Assembly (NCBI GenBank): GCA_964059195.1
Contig: CAXKWD010000001.1
Coordinates: 215,086,484-215,150,483 of the forward strand
Reading direction: 5' to 3'
Source of the DNA: Ectobius pallidus
Lineage: Eukaryota; Arthropoda; Insecta; Blattodea; Ectobiidae
DNA length: 64,000 nt
In this document: one piece after another, positions 1 to 9,613 of the stretch
Numbering within the stretch: position 1 is the first letter of the stretch
How the letters are laid out: each line of letters opens with the position of its first letter
The notes under the pieces: generated by a model
Database searches by the model: none
Seen by the model: only the letters and a program-made list of their open reading frames with translations
Told to the model about the DNA's origin: nothing
Translations under genes and position numbers: made by a program

Positions 1-125
1 CAAATATTTTCCGTAAAACTTTATTTTCAACTTGTGTTCCTCCTGCAATGTGGCCTCGTTTCACGTTTTTACAAAACTACAGGTAAGATTACAGTTTTAT
101 AAACTCATTATAACATATAAGTGAA
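1..125 (-). mobile_element. LINE 3'-coding fragment at window edge
   Basis: Read on the minus strand, this carries a degenerate version of the C-terminal region of an insect non-LTR reverse transcriptase, ending in a VLRKIF-type motif. The same sequence recurs at about 54475-54600. It is cut off by the window start and is not an intact gene. Confidence 0.45.
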
Positions 126-319
126 CTTTTTTTTTTTCTCCTCAAATCCCTCCCCGAAAGAAAATTCTGTGTCCGCTACTGGTAGGTACTCTCCTTAATG
201 TGCAGGCACATGGTTATTCTGCACACAGTGCAGATAAACGGCAATTTACCATTTATTCACTAACTTACATTACACATTCATAGATTAGAAGTAACATCAA
301 AGCTTACGTCTAACAAATT
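126..319. other. No recognised feature
   Basis: AT-rich sequence with a short T-run. I see no coding signal or repeat structure. Confidence 0.4.
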
Positions 320-1190
320 TGGTACTTTATGAGATTGTGTGTGGGGGATGAAAAATGTCTGTCCGTCTGTCTGTCTGTCTGTCTGTCTGTACACACCATA
401 AATCAAATACGCTTTATCGGATTTTCATGAAACTTGGTATACGCATTTATAATGTCCAGAACCCTATTGTTATTGAACCAAATCGGTTCACCGGTACCGG
501 CGTCAAACCCAATTTAGTGTTTTTATTTAAAAGCGCCATAACTCAAATACACTTTATCAGATTTTCATGAAACTTGGTATACACATTTATAATGTCAATG
601 GGAAGACGTCTGTTGATATTGGACCAAATCGGTTGGCCGGTACCGGAATAATGCCCAATTTAGTGCATTTTTATGGTATTATATAACAAAAGGCCCCATA
701 ACTCAAATATGCTTTATCGGATTTTCATGAAACTTGGTATACGCATTTATAACGTCCATGGCAAGAAGCTAGGACCTAATCGGTTGACCGGTACCAGAGT
801 AACAACTAATTAAAGGTCACATGATTTTTAATTTTTGTCTATCGGTATAATTTGACAGTTAACACTATTCCTCCACTTATGGTTATCAAACAACACCGTG
901 AAACTGACTGAGTTGGCCAAATGGTAACGCCTTGGACTCATATTCTGGAGATCCCCGGATCAAATCCCGGAGCCAGCCGATTTGACATGGATTTTTTTAA
1001 ATTTTATTTTTTATTCTTATGTGAGTGCGCAATTGTCAAGGTATCACAAATCTGTAGTTCTGCTGACGCTGGTCAATTTTAATCTGATTAGAAAAACTTA
1101 TTTTCTGCATATCATAATTGCAATTATAAATGATTCAACAAAAACATACTGGCACTTTGTTATATCAGTTTACCTGATTTTATTTTGTAA
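320..1190 (+). repeat. Composite dispersed repeat, copy 1 (GTCT microsatellite, degenerate tandem units, tRNA-like core)
   Basis: It starts at a TTTATGAGATTGTGTG motif, runs through a (GTCT)n stretch at 360-390, then about three degenerate units of roughly 150-190 bp sharing AAACTTGGTATACGCATT. A tRNA-like segment follows at about 905-985, with an A-box-like GGCCAAATGGTAACG and a B-box-like GGATCAAATCC. It ends near TCAGTTTACCTGATTTTATT. The same arrangement occurs in reverse orientation at 14410-15480 and 15485-16135. It looks like a SINE-bearing composite element. The ORF that opens at 355 is only this repeat. Confidence 0.6.
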
Positions 1191-2459
1191 GTGTTTATAA
1201 ATGCTCGGTGGTTACAATGGATTAAATATTTGAAAATTTCTCAAAGAAAACTGCTGTTAGGGAGTGACTTTTGCACATGGTGCACAACTTATAGTTGTGG
1301 AACTATTCTTTGCCCTTCCACAAATTCCACATCTACATGTTTAGGCCATTTCCCTTTGGGATGTCTAGGCTAATTTTATTTATTTTATTTATTTATACTT
1401 AAGTAATAGAAGCTTTTCTTACTGATATTAAATCAAGTACAGGTAGGTACCTAATTAGCAGGGCCAGGTTTTTTGGTGTTTATTTTTCAACAATTTTGAA
1501 AAAAAGAATATAAAATTTAATATTTACAGTTTAAAACATGGTAGAAATTTCGTGAAAAATGTTCAGGTAATTTTTAATGTCATACTCATACGTTTGTTAT
1601 ACTACTGATATGCTTATAAAATGACATTTATTTAATTCATGTAGGCCTATTAGAAAAAGTTTGGTGTAAAACAAATTGATACAAAATAATTTGCCTCTCA
1701 TTAATTTTTTTAAGCAGATTCCGAAGAAAAGTCTACCTATTGCAATCGATACCATGTCATGACTTTCGAAAAATTCTTTCAGATCTTTAAGTTTCATGCC
1801 TCCCTAAGTACAAAACCACCGCCCATTCAAAAAAAGTTTTGTGATATTTATATATATATATATATATATATTTCTAGGCTCAATGGTTTGGACAAGTTCG
1901 TTAATGAAAAATTGGCCCAAGAGGGGTCGGGGTGGGGGTTGAAATTTTGAAAAATTGATATCTCAGCCCCTATGAAGTATAGAGGGAAACTTTGTTTGAA
2001 TAAATTAGAGTATTCCCTATGGAGTTCAAAGTGACACCAACGATTTGGGGGTTTTGGGGGTACGAGTGGGGATGGGGGGTTGAGGGAATGGAATTAGAAA
2101 TTTTTGAAACCACTTCTTGTGGGGTATCGTTGAAAAGCTCTTGTTGAGCACTCTACAAATCAGTAACTAGTTTCTCGATAGCTCTCATATAAGGCGAGAT
2201 TTGGATGTTTGAAAAAGTGCTCTTTCCTCTTTTTTGCAGTTATTATTACGAGTTTGTCATAGCGCTGCACAGCGACAACAAGTTAAAGCAAAAGCACTTC
2301 GAAATCTACCTCAGCCTGTAGGCCTGCCTAAAGGGATTTTTATTATTGCAGCAAATACTCTTAAGAACTTCAAAACTAAAGTATTTCGAATGGAATGTTC
2401 CAAAAGCTTAGGAAAGCCTTGTCAGTTGTCATGGATGCTCCTGCAGGTCATAAAATAGA
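1191..2459. other. Unassigned intergenic stretch
   Basis: No coding region is supported. It holds short simple repeats (a TTTA run near 1375, an alternating TA tract at 1847-1871) and G-rich anonymous sequence at 1920-2100. The short ORFs show no recognisable motif. Confidence 0.4.
1847..1871. repeat. (TA)n microsatellite
   Basis: A pure alternating TA tract of about 25 bp. Confidence 0.9.
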
Positions 2460-2645
2460 ATACATAGTCTATACTTTCGAGTTTTACAAGTTTACAAGTT
2501 TTACAAGTTTTTATTTAAAGAAGAGTTACAGAAAGAGTTACATAAGTTACCCCAAAGGAGCAAAGTCAATGTAGCTTTTCAAATGAACTCATTCCTTTAC
2601 AACCAACATCTTCAAAATGAATAAAGTTAATGCTGCTTAATCTAA

Positions 2646-4589
2646 TTGCGGATAATGTTATGCGGAAACTGTTATAATAGGAATTTAAATTTAAATAAAA
2701 AGTGGTATACCAGCGAGCTCCATAACTTAAAAGAGAAATGTCTGAGGTATTATAATTTGTATGTCCATCATGGGTTGTTAGAATTTAAGAATAAATATAA
2801 TGAGTCCAAAACAATGTACAAGAACACATTACGTTCCACGAAGATAAATTATTTTTCTAGGTTAATTAATAATTCTAAAAACAAATCCAAAGAAACTTGG
2901 TCTGTCGTTTCTGGTTTTCTTGGTAATAATCAAAATTTCAATAGATCATCACCTGAATTAGACCCGGAGGAATGTAACTCCTTTTTCATTGATAAAGTAG
3001 ATGAAATTGTAAACAGTCTACCTAAAAATAATGATGCCTTGAATTACATGAATAATTTATCTAACACCAATTATACTTATGCTTTTGAACATGTAGGAGT
3101 AGAAGATACTTTTTCAGCTATTCAAAACTTAAATAACAGTCGGTGTCTAGATGTCTATGGCATTAACTCAAAAATTCTGAAATTAGCGTCTGATTTCATA
3201 TGTGAACCATTAACTCACATTTTCAATTGTTGCTTTGATTTTGGTATATTCCCGGATGCTTTCAAGTATGTGAAAATTATTCCTGTTTTCAAAAAAGGTA
3301 ACAGATCTGAATATGAAAACTACAGACCTATAAGTATAATACCTACGGTGTCGAAGGTTTTTGAAGTTTTGATAAAGAAACAAATATATAAATATTTTGA
3401 ATATAATTCCATATTTACCAATTGCCAGTTCGGTTTCAGAACAGCTCGTAGCACTGTAGATGCTATAATATCTTTTATTGAACGGACTCTTGAAGGTTTT
3501 GAAACTAATAATTTAGTATGTAGTAGATTCTTCGATTTTACAAAGGCATTCGACACTGTATCTCATTCAACTCTATTGCAAAAACTTAAATTTTATGGTT
3601 TTAATGATATTAGTGTTGGATTTTTATCATCTTATCTTAGCAATAGATATCAGGCTGTTTTCTTTAATGATAATGTTTCACAGTATAAATTATTGAAGTA
3701 TGGGGTGCCCCAAGGTTCTATACTTGGACCCACATTATTTTTAATATATGTTAATGACCTCCCTGACTCTGTCCGACACGGGTGTCTAGAGGCCTATATG
3801 TTTGCTGACGATTTAGCTGTTAATGTTATTCATCGTAACCCTCATATTTTAAATATTAAACTTCAAGAGATAACTGACCAAGTCCAAGGATGGTGCAATG
3901 CAAACAATCTTTTACTCAACAAAAACAAAACTGAAACTTTGAAATTTGGTCTAAGAGGAAATAATTTTCCTGATAATGATCCTGTTAGGTTTCTGGGCAT
4001 CCATCTTGAGCAGGGTCTGGGATGGCACAGTCACATAAATTTCGTTGCAAAGAAAATGAGTAAAGGCCTATTTATGTTAAGAGTTCTTAGGTACAATATA
4101 AATATTGAATCCTTAATTACTGTATATTTTGGACATATTCACAGCCACCTAAACTATGGTCTTTTATTATGGGGTAACCATACTTCAAGTTTGCGCCTTT
4201 TTATTTTACAAAAGAGGGCCTTAAGATTAATTTATGGAACTTCGCCTGGGACACACTGTAAACCACTTTTTATAAGGTCAGGTATACTTTCTTTACCCTC
4301 AATGTTTGTCCTGGCCTGTCTCCTTTATGCTAAGAGGAATATAAATAAATTCAGAACCTGTGATTCAGTGCATAATTACTCCACACGCAATAATTGCAAA
4401 ATATATATAGACAAATGTAAATATACCTTAACTCAGAAAAGTTTTCAATTCACATCACTCAAACTCTATAATAGCCTTTCTATTAATGTCAGAAATCTAC
4501 CACTTGAAGCATTTAAGAGACAGGTCAAGTCAACATTGAAGTTGAACCCTCTGTACAATGTTGACGAATTTTATAATTTAAATGTTTGA
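2646..4589 (+). mobile_element. Non-LTR retrotransposon (CR1/Jockey-like LINE) with open reverse transcriptase frame
   Basis: An uninterrupted 647-residue frame encodes the C-terminal two-thirds of a LINE polyprotein. It has a linker region (about 1-120), a reverse transcriptase core with [25 protein letters not shown] and the catalytic FADD box (about residue 390), then the thumb and a C-terminal region with the LFILQKRALRLIYG block typical of this superfamily. No endonuclease domain precedes it, so the copy is 5'-truncated; the methionine at 2646 is just the first ATG in the frame. The lack of stops over 1.9 kb suggests a fairly young insertion. A (ATT)n tail follows at 4637-4667. The clade is inferred by eye; CR1, Daphne or Jockey relatives are possible. 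Confidence 0.88.
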
Positions 4590-4636
4590 AATTACTTTTA
4601 TGACGATGCTATACACATAATTGTGTGAATGCTGAG

Positions 4637-4667
4637 AGATATTATTATTATTATTATTATTATTATA
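4637..4667. repeat. (ATT)n tract, likely LINE 3' tail
   Basis: A trinucleotide run 48 bp after the LINE stop codon, in the position of a non-LTR element tail. Confidence 0.75.
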
Positions 4668-5242
4668 ATGTTATCAATCGGGTAATGTTATCAATTTTAT
4701 GAAGTCCCCTACGGACTAATACTCAAACAATGAAAAAATCCTGTTTATTGTGATCAAAGATTCAGTTTATGTTCTCACGTTTTCCTTTTTACGGCTTTAT
4801 TTCCAAGTACTGTACATCATTCAGAACTTTGTTTTCAAGAGTTTCGTTTTTAACTCAACTGTATTACGTTGTACTGGAGATATCAATTCTGTTCCCAGCT
4901 CACAGGATGTTCAACTCGAGGGAGTGGCATTACCTAGCTTTCTCTTTTAAGCAATAAAACATGTTTCACCCCATAGTTAAGCTGCAGCTTTTGATTTATG
5001 AAAATAACAGTGTTGACATGCAGTGATGGACTCCTAAAGGAAAGTAAAAACAATTAAACACTTTGTTACTGGTTGAAAAGGTAGTTGCTTGTTATTAGCC
5101 TATGAGTGGTTTAATGATTCACAGGTATGTATGATTTTATGAATAAATATTTTTAATTCTGTTTTGTAATCTATTATCTTATATATCAATAAATAGCCTT
5201 CATTTAATTCCTTCAGCTACTGTAATCTATTGGTTAATATTA
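4668..5242. other. No recognised feature
   Basis: AT-rich intergenic DNA. Two overlapping short frames at 4750-4957 show no domain. Confidence 0.4.
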
Positions 5243-5583
5243 CAGTAGAGTATCGCAAACTCGGCACTCGATAATCCGGCAGTTCGGATTGCTCGACAAC
5301 CATGACGCGAGTATCAAACAATATTCTTTGGCAATAAGTAAATTATTTTGTTGTAATATAGAGACCCATTTTTTTTTTTGTTTCATAGAAGAGAAACGAT
5401 ATTCGGATTTACTTGTTTTATAAAGATTTTTAACGGTGTTTTACATTTGAGGATAAATGACAAATTTTTCATATTTTTTTTCAGTAAGAGATTTATTTTA
5501 AGCCTTATTCTCGATAACTCAAAATTTCGGAAACTTGGCGTCCTTTTGGTCCATATTAGACCGAGTTTTGCGGGACTCTACTG
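5243..5583. mobile_element. pogo/Tigger-type MITE flanked by TA
   Basis: Terminal inverted repeats start CAGTAGAGT and continue into a GCAAACTCGG-type motif (GCAAAACTCGG on the other end). A TA dinucleotide sits on each side (5241-5242 and 5584-5585). It is 341 bp with no transposase. The termini and TA target sites fit Tc1/mariner-pogo superfamily non-autonomous elements. Confidence 0.75.
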
Positions 5584-6276
5584 TATCAGATTAGCTGTGT
5601 CCTGAAGTGATCACAATAAGTGGCATGCACAGTAATTTAAAAAAAAAAATGCAATTTTATTGTTTTTATTGTAAAAATTAAGATTTTTGCAGAAAACTTC
5701 AATTATCACAAAAATTTGCAACAAAATTACAGCAATAAATCAGTCACATTTGTGATAAATTGTGCAGGTACTTCTTGCTGCATCTCTATTACATTTCAAG
5801 TTTATCATTAATTAGAATACAATGGAAAACATTGTTACACCCAAAAGAATACAGTGATGACATTGATAGCTATATGTTTAATGGGAATATGCCCCACCTC
5901 TCTATGTCTGACAGATATGATACACTGATAAAACTTGCATTGACACGGTTACACCTATAATCCTTTAAAATAAGCCCGAGATTAAGGGGATAATTGGGCG
6001 TTGTTAAATAAACAGACTGGGATCAGTTCCTTATCACACTTCCATCAGCACCAGGTGAATACGGTCTGTCAGTACAACAAGCAAGTCTTAACTGGAATAT
6101 ACTCTATCAAGAAAATCAGGTATGTATATCATGAATAGGGTCTGGATTTTTAGGTTTTTATAAACCCTGTATTAGTTTTTAAACATACTAAAATAGTTTT
6201 CATACTAAAATAGATTTAGTTTAGTTTTTGTTACCACTTTCAGACAATTTTTTTAAAGTTTCACTTTAATACATAT

Positions 6277-6573
6277 CATAGGCGTATCAGGCTGACCATA
6301 TGGAGGGGTTATAACATCTGGGGGGTATGGAATGCCCCCTAGGGAGAGGTGGGTTCGGGGGTCCTCCCCCAGAAAATTTTAAAAATTAAGATGCACAATA
6401 ACGAGTTTTAAGCTTCCCGCGCTTTAAACTCATATTAAGTAATTTATAAGCAGATCTTTAAAAAAGGCGATATATCATAATAATGAAATAAATTGTATAA
6501 TTTTCATTTTTTTAATCAATGGGGGGGGGGGGGTTCAAACCCCCAAACCTCCCCCCCCCTCGTTATGCCTCTG
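6277..6573. mobile_element. hAT-type MITE with 8-bp target duplication
   Basis: Imperfect terminal inverted repeats (CATAGGCGTA against CAGAGGCATA) are flanked by an exact 8-bp direct repeat, ATACATAT (6269-6276 and 6574-6581). The interior is rich in G and C runs. The uninterrupted site is visible in the duplicate copy near 7285. Confidence 0.8.
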
Positions 6574-6824
6574 ATACATATACAGTGAAACACCGTCGGA
6601 AAAAAATTAAATGTCCGTTATTAAGAAGTGTCCGCTATTTAGAAAATCGTTGGTACCAAAAAAATCTTTCATCATACCCTTCACAAATATCAGTAACTTA
6701 AGTTTACTTTTCTTTTACTGGAATATACTCTATCAAAAAAATCAGGTATGTATATCATGAATAGGGTCTGGATTTTTAGGTTTTTATAAACCCTGTATTA
6801 GTTTTTAAACATACTAAAATAGAT

Positions 6825-7198
6825 ATATAAGCATTCATGAACCACACATTATTGTCTCTGTTGGACATTACATGAGAATATTATAGGAGAAAAATTCCTC
6901 CGACACTGGGACTTGAACCCAGGACCTTTGGCTATTCGTGCCAATGCTCTACCAACTGAGCTAAGCCAGAGTTCAATTCACAGCACCAGATGGAACCTCT
7001 CTCCTATGAATGATTGCCCTGAATTGTCTACCTCACTGACAGACAAGTTATGTCATTTGCAGTACTGTGAGGCACACTAAGTAGTGATTTTAATGACCGG
7101 GCTCCCACTGTTAGTGTACAGTTAACATTCAAGATAGAATAGCCAAAGGTCCTGGGTTCAAGTCCCAGTGTCGGAGGAATTTTTCTCCTATAATATTC
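6825..7198. mobile_element. Element with tRNA-like terminal inverted repeats, copy 1
   Basis: About 64 bp at the left (from 6873) and the right (to 7200) are inverted copies. They read GAGAATATTATAGGAG, then a segment whose minus-strand reading (left) or plus-strand reading (right) contains GGGTTCAAGTCCC, a tRNA B-box/T-arm. The left arm continues into an A-box-like GCTTAGCTCAGTTGG with an anticodon-like stem. CATACTAAAATAG flanks both sides, though that motif is locally repetitive. Related copies lie at 18040, 35965 and 36672. It is not a functional tRNA gene: no good acceptor stem, and C at position 33. Confidence 0.65.
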
Positions 7199-7380
7199 TC
7201 ATACTAAAATAGTTTTCATACTAAATAGTTTTCATACTAAAATAGTTTAATTTTAGTTTTTTTACCACTTTCAGACACTTTAAAACATATACAGTGAAAC
7301 TTCCCAATAGCGGACACCGCCGGGGAAAAATTAAATGTCCGTTATTAAAAAGTGTCCACTATTTAGAAAATCGTTGGTAT

Positions 7381-7384
<4 letters not shown>

Positions 7385-7415
<31 letters not shown>

Positions 7416-8029
7416 AACACTTATTCAACACTATAGTTTGCAGTATAGTAGACAGTGAGATTGTGAGATTGTTTGCAGTCAAGAAGATTTATACAAAAAG
7501 GTCTATGTATACAGTAGTATCAAAACTAAAGTTAAGTTGTAGAAAAAGTTTGTACAACAATACAGCACATGCATTTTAAGGCAAATTCAATTTATTCAAA
7601 TGTTAAATTGTCAATGGCAAGTCCCTCAGTTTTAGGAAAAGCTCTTTTTGTGTTCTCATTTCCATTCTCAGTGTATGTCCCCCCTTAAAGGAATTTACAA
7701 AAATTATGTAAATATTCTGTGCGACCTCTGGAATTTGTGCTGACTTAGGCCAGGGCCTGGGATGGCCCAGTAGTAAATCTTCCCAACTCTTATCAAACTG
7801 ATTTCCAGTAGCAATGTTAATTATTCATAAGGTAGTGATAAGAGTGTTGTTTTGCTTCTTAGTGGTAATGCATATTAATTTGTTGCATGAAAAATGCTTA
7901 GTTACTAAAACCAGACAGCAGTAATTGTTCTTACTGTAGTGACTTCTTAAACCTATATCCGGTAGTTTCTTACCAACCATGGTAGATTTCGAGAATACCT
8001 TTACAGAATAAAAAAGTCTTCTTCTCCAA
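7385..8029. other. No recognised feature
   Basis: It begins with an A/T-rich simple tract (7385-7420). The rest is anonymous sequence; the short minus frames here do not resemble known domains. Confidence 0.35.
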
Positions 8030-8435
8030 TCTGCAACTGCCCCGAGGGAGGAAACCAATCGGCCCTTCACCTTGTAAAAGAATGCTCCATATTCTCCAGG
8101 GAAAGACCAGCAGTTTTAACTTCTCTACCCTTGCCACTAATAATGAAGACACACATACACACTGTAGATGTTATGGACTTCCTCAAAAAAGTGTACAACA
8201 AACTCCAGTCTTAATTCAGAAACAACTGTAGATGTTATGGACTTCCTCAAAAGTGAACAACAAACTCCAGTCTTAATTCAGAAACAACTGTAGATGTTAT
8301 GGACTTCCTCAAAAGTGAACAACAAACTCCAGTCTTAATTCAGAAACAACAATGTAAACTAAACAATTTGTAAATAATACTGTAAATATCTCGTGATATA
8401 CCTAGCAGGTAAAACACGGGTTGTATCTTAGAACA
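8030..8435 (+). mobile_element. LINE C-terminal fragment (I-type) ending in a 3x minisatellite
   Basis: A frame from about 8030 shows a cysteine/histidine knuckle (CNCPEGG, then HLVKEC) followed by a short helix and stop. This is the typical C-terminus of RNase-H-bearing LINEs. The last coding part and stop lie in a unit tandemly repeated three times. Only the tail of the element remains. Confidence 0.55.
8161..8348 (+). repeat. Minisatellite, three units of 62-64 bp
   Basis: Units start at 8161, 8225 and 8287 with ACTGTAGATGTTATGGACTT. The second and third are essentially identical; the first has two extra bases and a substitution. The units cover the end of the LINE frame and its 3' UTR. 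Confidence 0.9.
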
Positions 8436-8505
8436 AATAATAATAAAAAAAAAAAAAAAAAAAAATATATATAAAAAAAAAATAAAAAATAAAAAAAAAA
8501 AAAAC
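8436..8505. repeat. A-rich tract, likely LINE poly(A) tail
   Basis: A 70-bp A-rich run lies between the LINE tail above and the next LINE fragment. Confidence 0.7.
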
Positions 8506-8895
8506 CTATATCCTACCATAACTTGGGTACGCGCTCTCTGCTTGACCCCCTACTATCCATGCCTCTTGACAGAATTTCACATTACTCGAATTTGTTTACA
8601 ACAACAGCTATTTGTCACTGGAATTCACTGCCTAGTCATCTCAGGAGATGCCAAACGACTTCACAGTTCAAGCGCCATTTAATAAATTTAGTATACAATA
8701 ACATTTAGGAATTGATGCTAATTTGTAAAATATTTTGAAAAATTTCATTATTTGTAATAACTAAGAATGTATTTGTTTAGTCTTTTATCTTTTTTTTTAA
8801 TTTTTTGTTTTGTTTTTGCCCTGGCTGAGTGGTAGAGAAGGCCTTATGGCCTTATCTCCACCAGGTTAAATAAATAAATAAAAATAAAAAAATAT
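8506..8895 (+). mobile_element. CR1-like LINE 3' end
   Basis: A 60-residue frame with the WNSLPSHLRRC block is the conserved C-terminus of a common insect LINE family. It is followed by a 3' UTR with AGAAGGCCTTATGGCCTTAT and a TAAATAAATAAATA tail. The same 3' end occurs at 20590-20665 (+) and 35020-35060 (-). Confidence 0.7.
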
Positions 8896-8929
8896 CTTAA
8901 ATACCACTACTTACTGCATTTAACGGCCA

Positions 8930-9025
8930 TGGGTGTCAGCTTGCTGACCACATGCCCCTCAATCCTGCCATCTGCCTATAAGGCAGATGACGCAGTGGTC
9001 GGGGATGTCGTGCCATGGAATTTAG
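8930..9025. repeat. Short dispersed repeat shared with 20455-20580
   Basis: CTGACCACATGCCCC followed by AATCCTGCCATC and a GCAGTGGTCGGG segment appear here and, closely matched, at about 20480-20540. The origin is unknown. Confidence 0.6.
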
Positions 9026-9214
9026 TTTAGTTTTACTTACTGCATTTGACTTAAATATCATGCACATTTTATCTACCAGTGAAGTGTGAACAATAAATTA
9101 TTAAGTTCTTACAGGTTGTAAGTCGCCACTGGGTTCGTATCTAATATTGAGAACGCCTGGCGGTATACTGGGATTGTGAGTCAGTTGGAGAATTTAATGT
9201 TGTACTGGCACGTT

Positions 9215-9287
9215 GCCATGGTAGCTCAGTTGGTTAGAGCATCGGCATGGAAAGCCGAAGATCCTGGTTCAAATCCCGGCTATGGCA
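9215..9287 (+). tRNA. tRNA-like sequence (loop reads GGA), probably a SINE head or pseudo-tRNA
   Basis: A cloverleaf can be drawn by eye. The 7-bp acceptor stem (GCCATGG with CTATGGC, one G-T) carries discriminator A. The D arm is GCTC/GAGC, the anticodon stem TCGGC/GCCGA with loop ATGGAAA (T33, anticodon GGA), and the T arm CCTGG/CCCGG has one mismatch. GGA would read serine codons, but the long variable arm of serine tRNAs is absent. With the tandem copy, this argues for a tRNA-derived repeat, not a working gene. Confidence 0.4.
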
Positions 9288-9512
9288 TTGAATTTTTCAT
9301 TCTGACTTCACGTGTCCATCTTAGCCTTCACACATCCAGTGTGGAAGAATTATCATTCCACTGTGACCTATTAGTGGTTTACTATAAAGCCCGGGTCTTA
9401 AAGTACTTACAGGTTGTAAGTCGCCACTGGGTTCGTATCTCATATTGAGAATGCCTGGTGGTATTCTGGAATTTTGAGTCAGTTGGAGAATTTATTGTTG
9501 TACCGGCACGTT

Positions 9513-9585
9513 GCCATGGTAGCTCAGTTGGTTAGAGCATCGGCACAGAGAGCCGAAGATCCTGGTTCAAATCCCGGCTATAGCA
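9513..9585 (+). pseudogene. Degenerate tRNA-like copy
   Basis: The second copy of the tRNA-like sequence has loop ACAGAGA (C at position 33) and a weakened acceptor stem (GCCATGG with CTATAGC). This is consistent with decay. Confidence 0.55.
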
Positions 9586-9613
9586 TTGAATTTTTCATTC
9601 TGACTTCACGTGT

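Larger units (their letters stand above)
6090..7340. repeat. Tandem duplication of a ~0.5-kb segment, each copy carrying a different insertion
   Basis: A block beginning ACTGGAATATACTCTATCAA occurs at 6109-6215 and again at 6717-6824, nearly identical. Both are followed by ACTAAAATAG repeats, CCACTTTCAGACA, then a pogo-like ACAGTGAAAC stretch with TTAAATGTCCGTTATTAA (6583-6650 and 7290-7375). The first copy holds a hAT-type MITE (6277-6573) and the second a tRNA-armed element (about 6825-7198). Confidence 0.7.
9110..9613 (+). repeat. ~300-bp direct duplication, each unit with a tRNA-like sequence
   Basis: Units of about 203 bp (9110-9312 and 9411-9613) share TTACAGGTTGTAAGTCGCCA at the start and GAATTTTTCATTCTGACTTC at the end, separated by about 98 bp. 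Each holds a full-length tRNA-like cloverleaf sequence. Confidence 0.85.

Noticed and set aside
355..570. Small protein with repeated SVCLSVC start
   Set aside because: It is a translation of the GTCT microsatellite and repeat units found in other copies and on the other strand.
2646..4589. Retroviral or LTR-retrotransposon polymerase
   Set aside because: No LTRs, protease, integrase or gag; the reverse transcriptase motifs and simple-repeat tail are those of a non-LTR element.
6890..6965. Minus-strand tRNA gene (GAA-like anticodon)
   Set aside because: No matching acceptor stem, C at position 33, and the sequence is part of a multi-copy repeat with inverted arms.
8161..8348. Short CRISPR-like array
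   Set aside because: The three 62-64-bp units abut directly, with no spacers, and cover a LINE 3' end.
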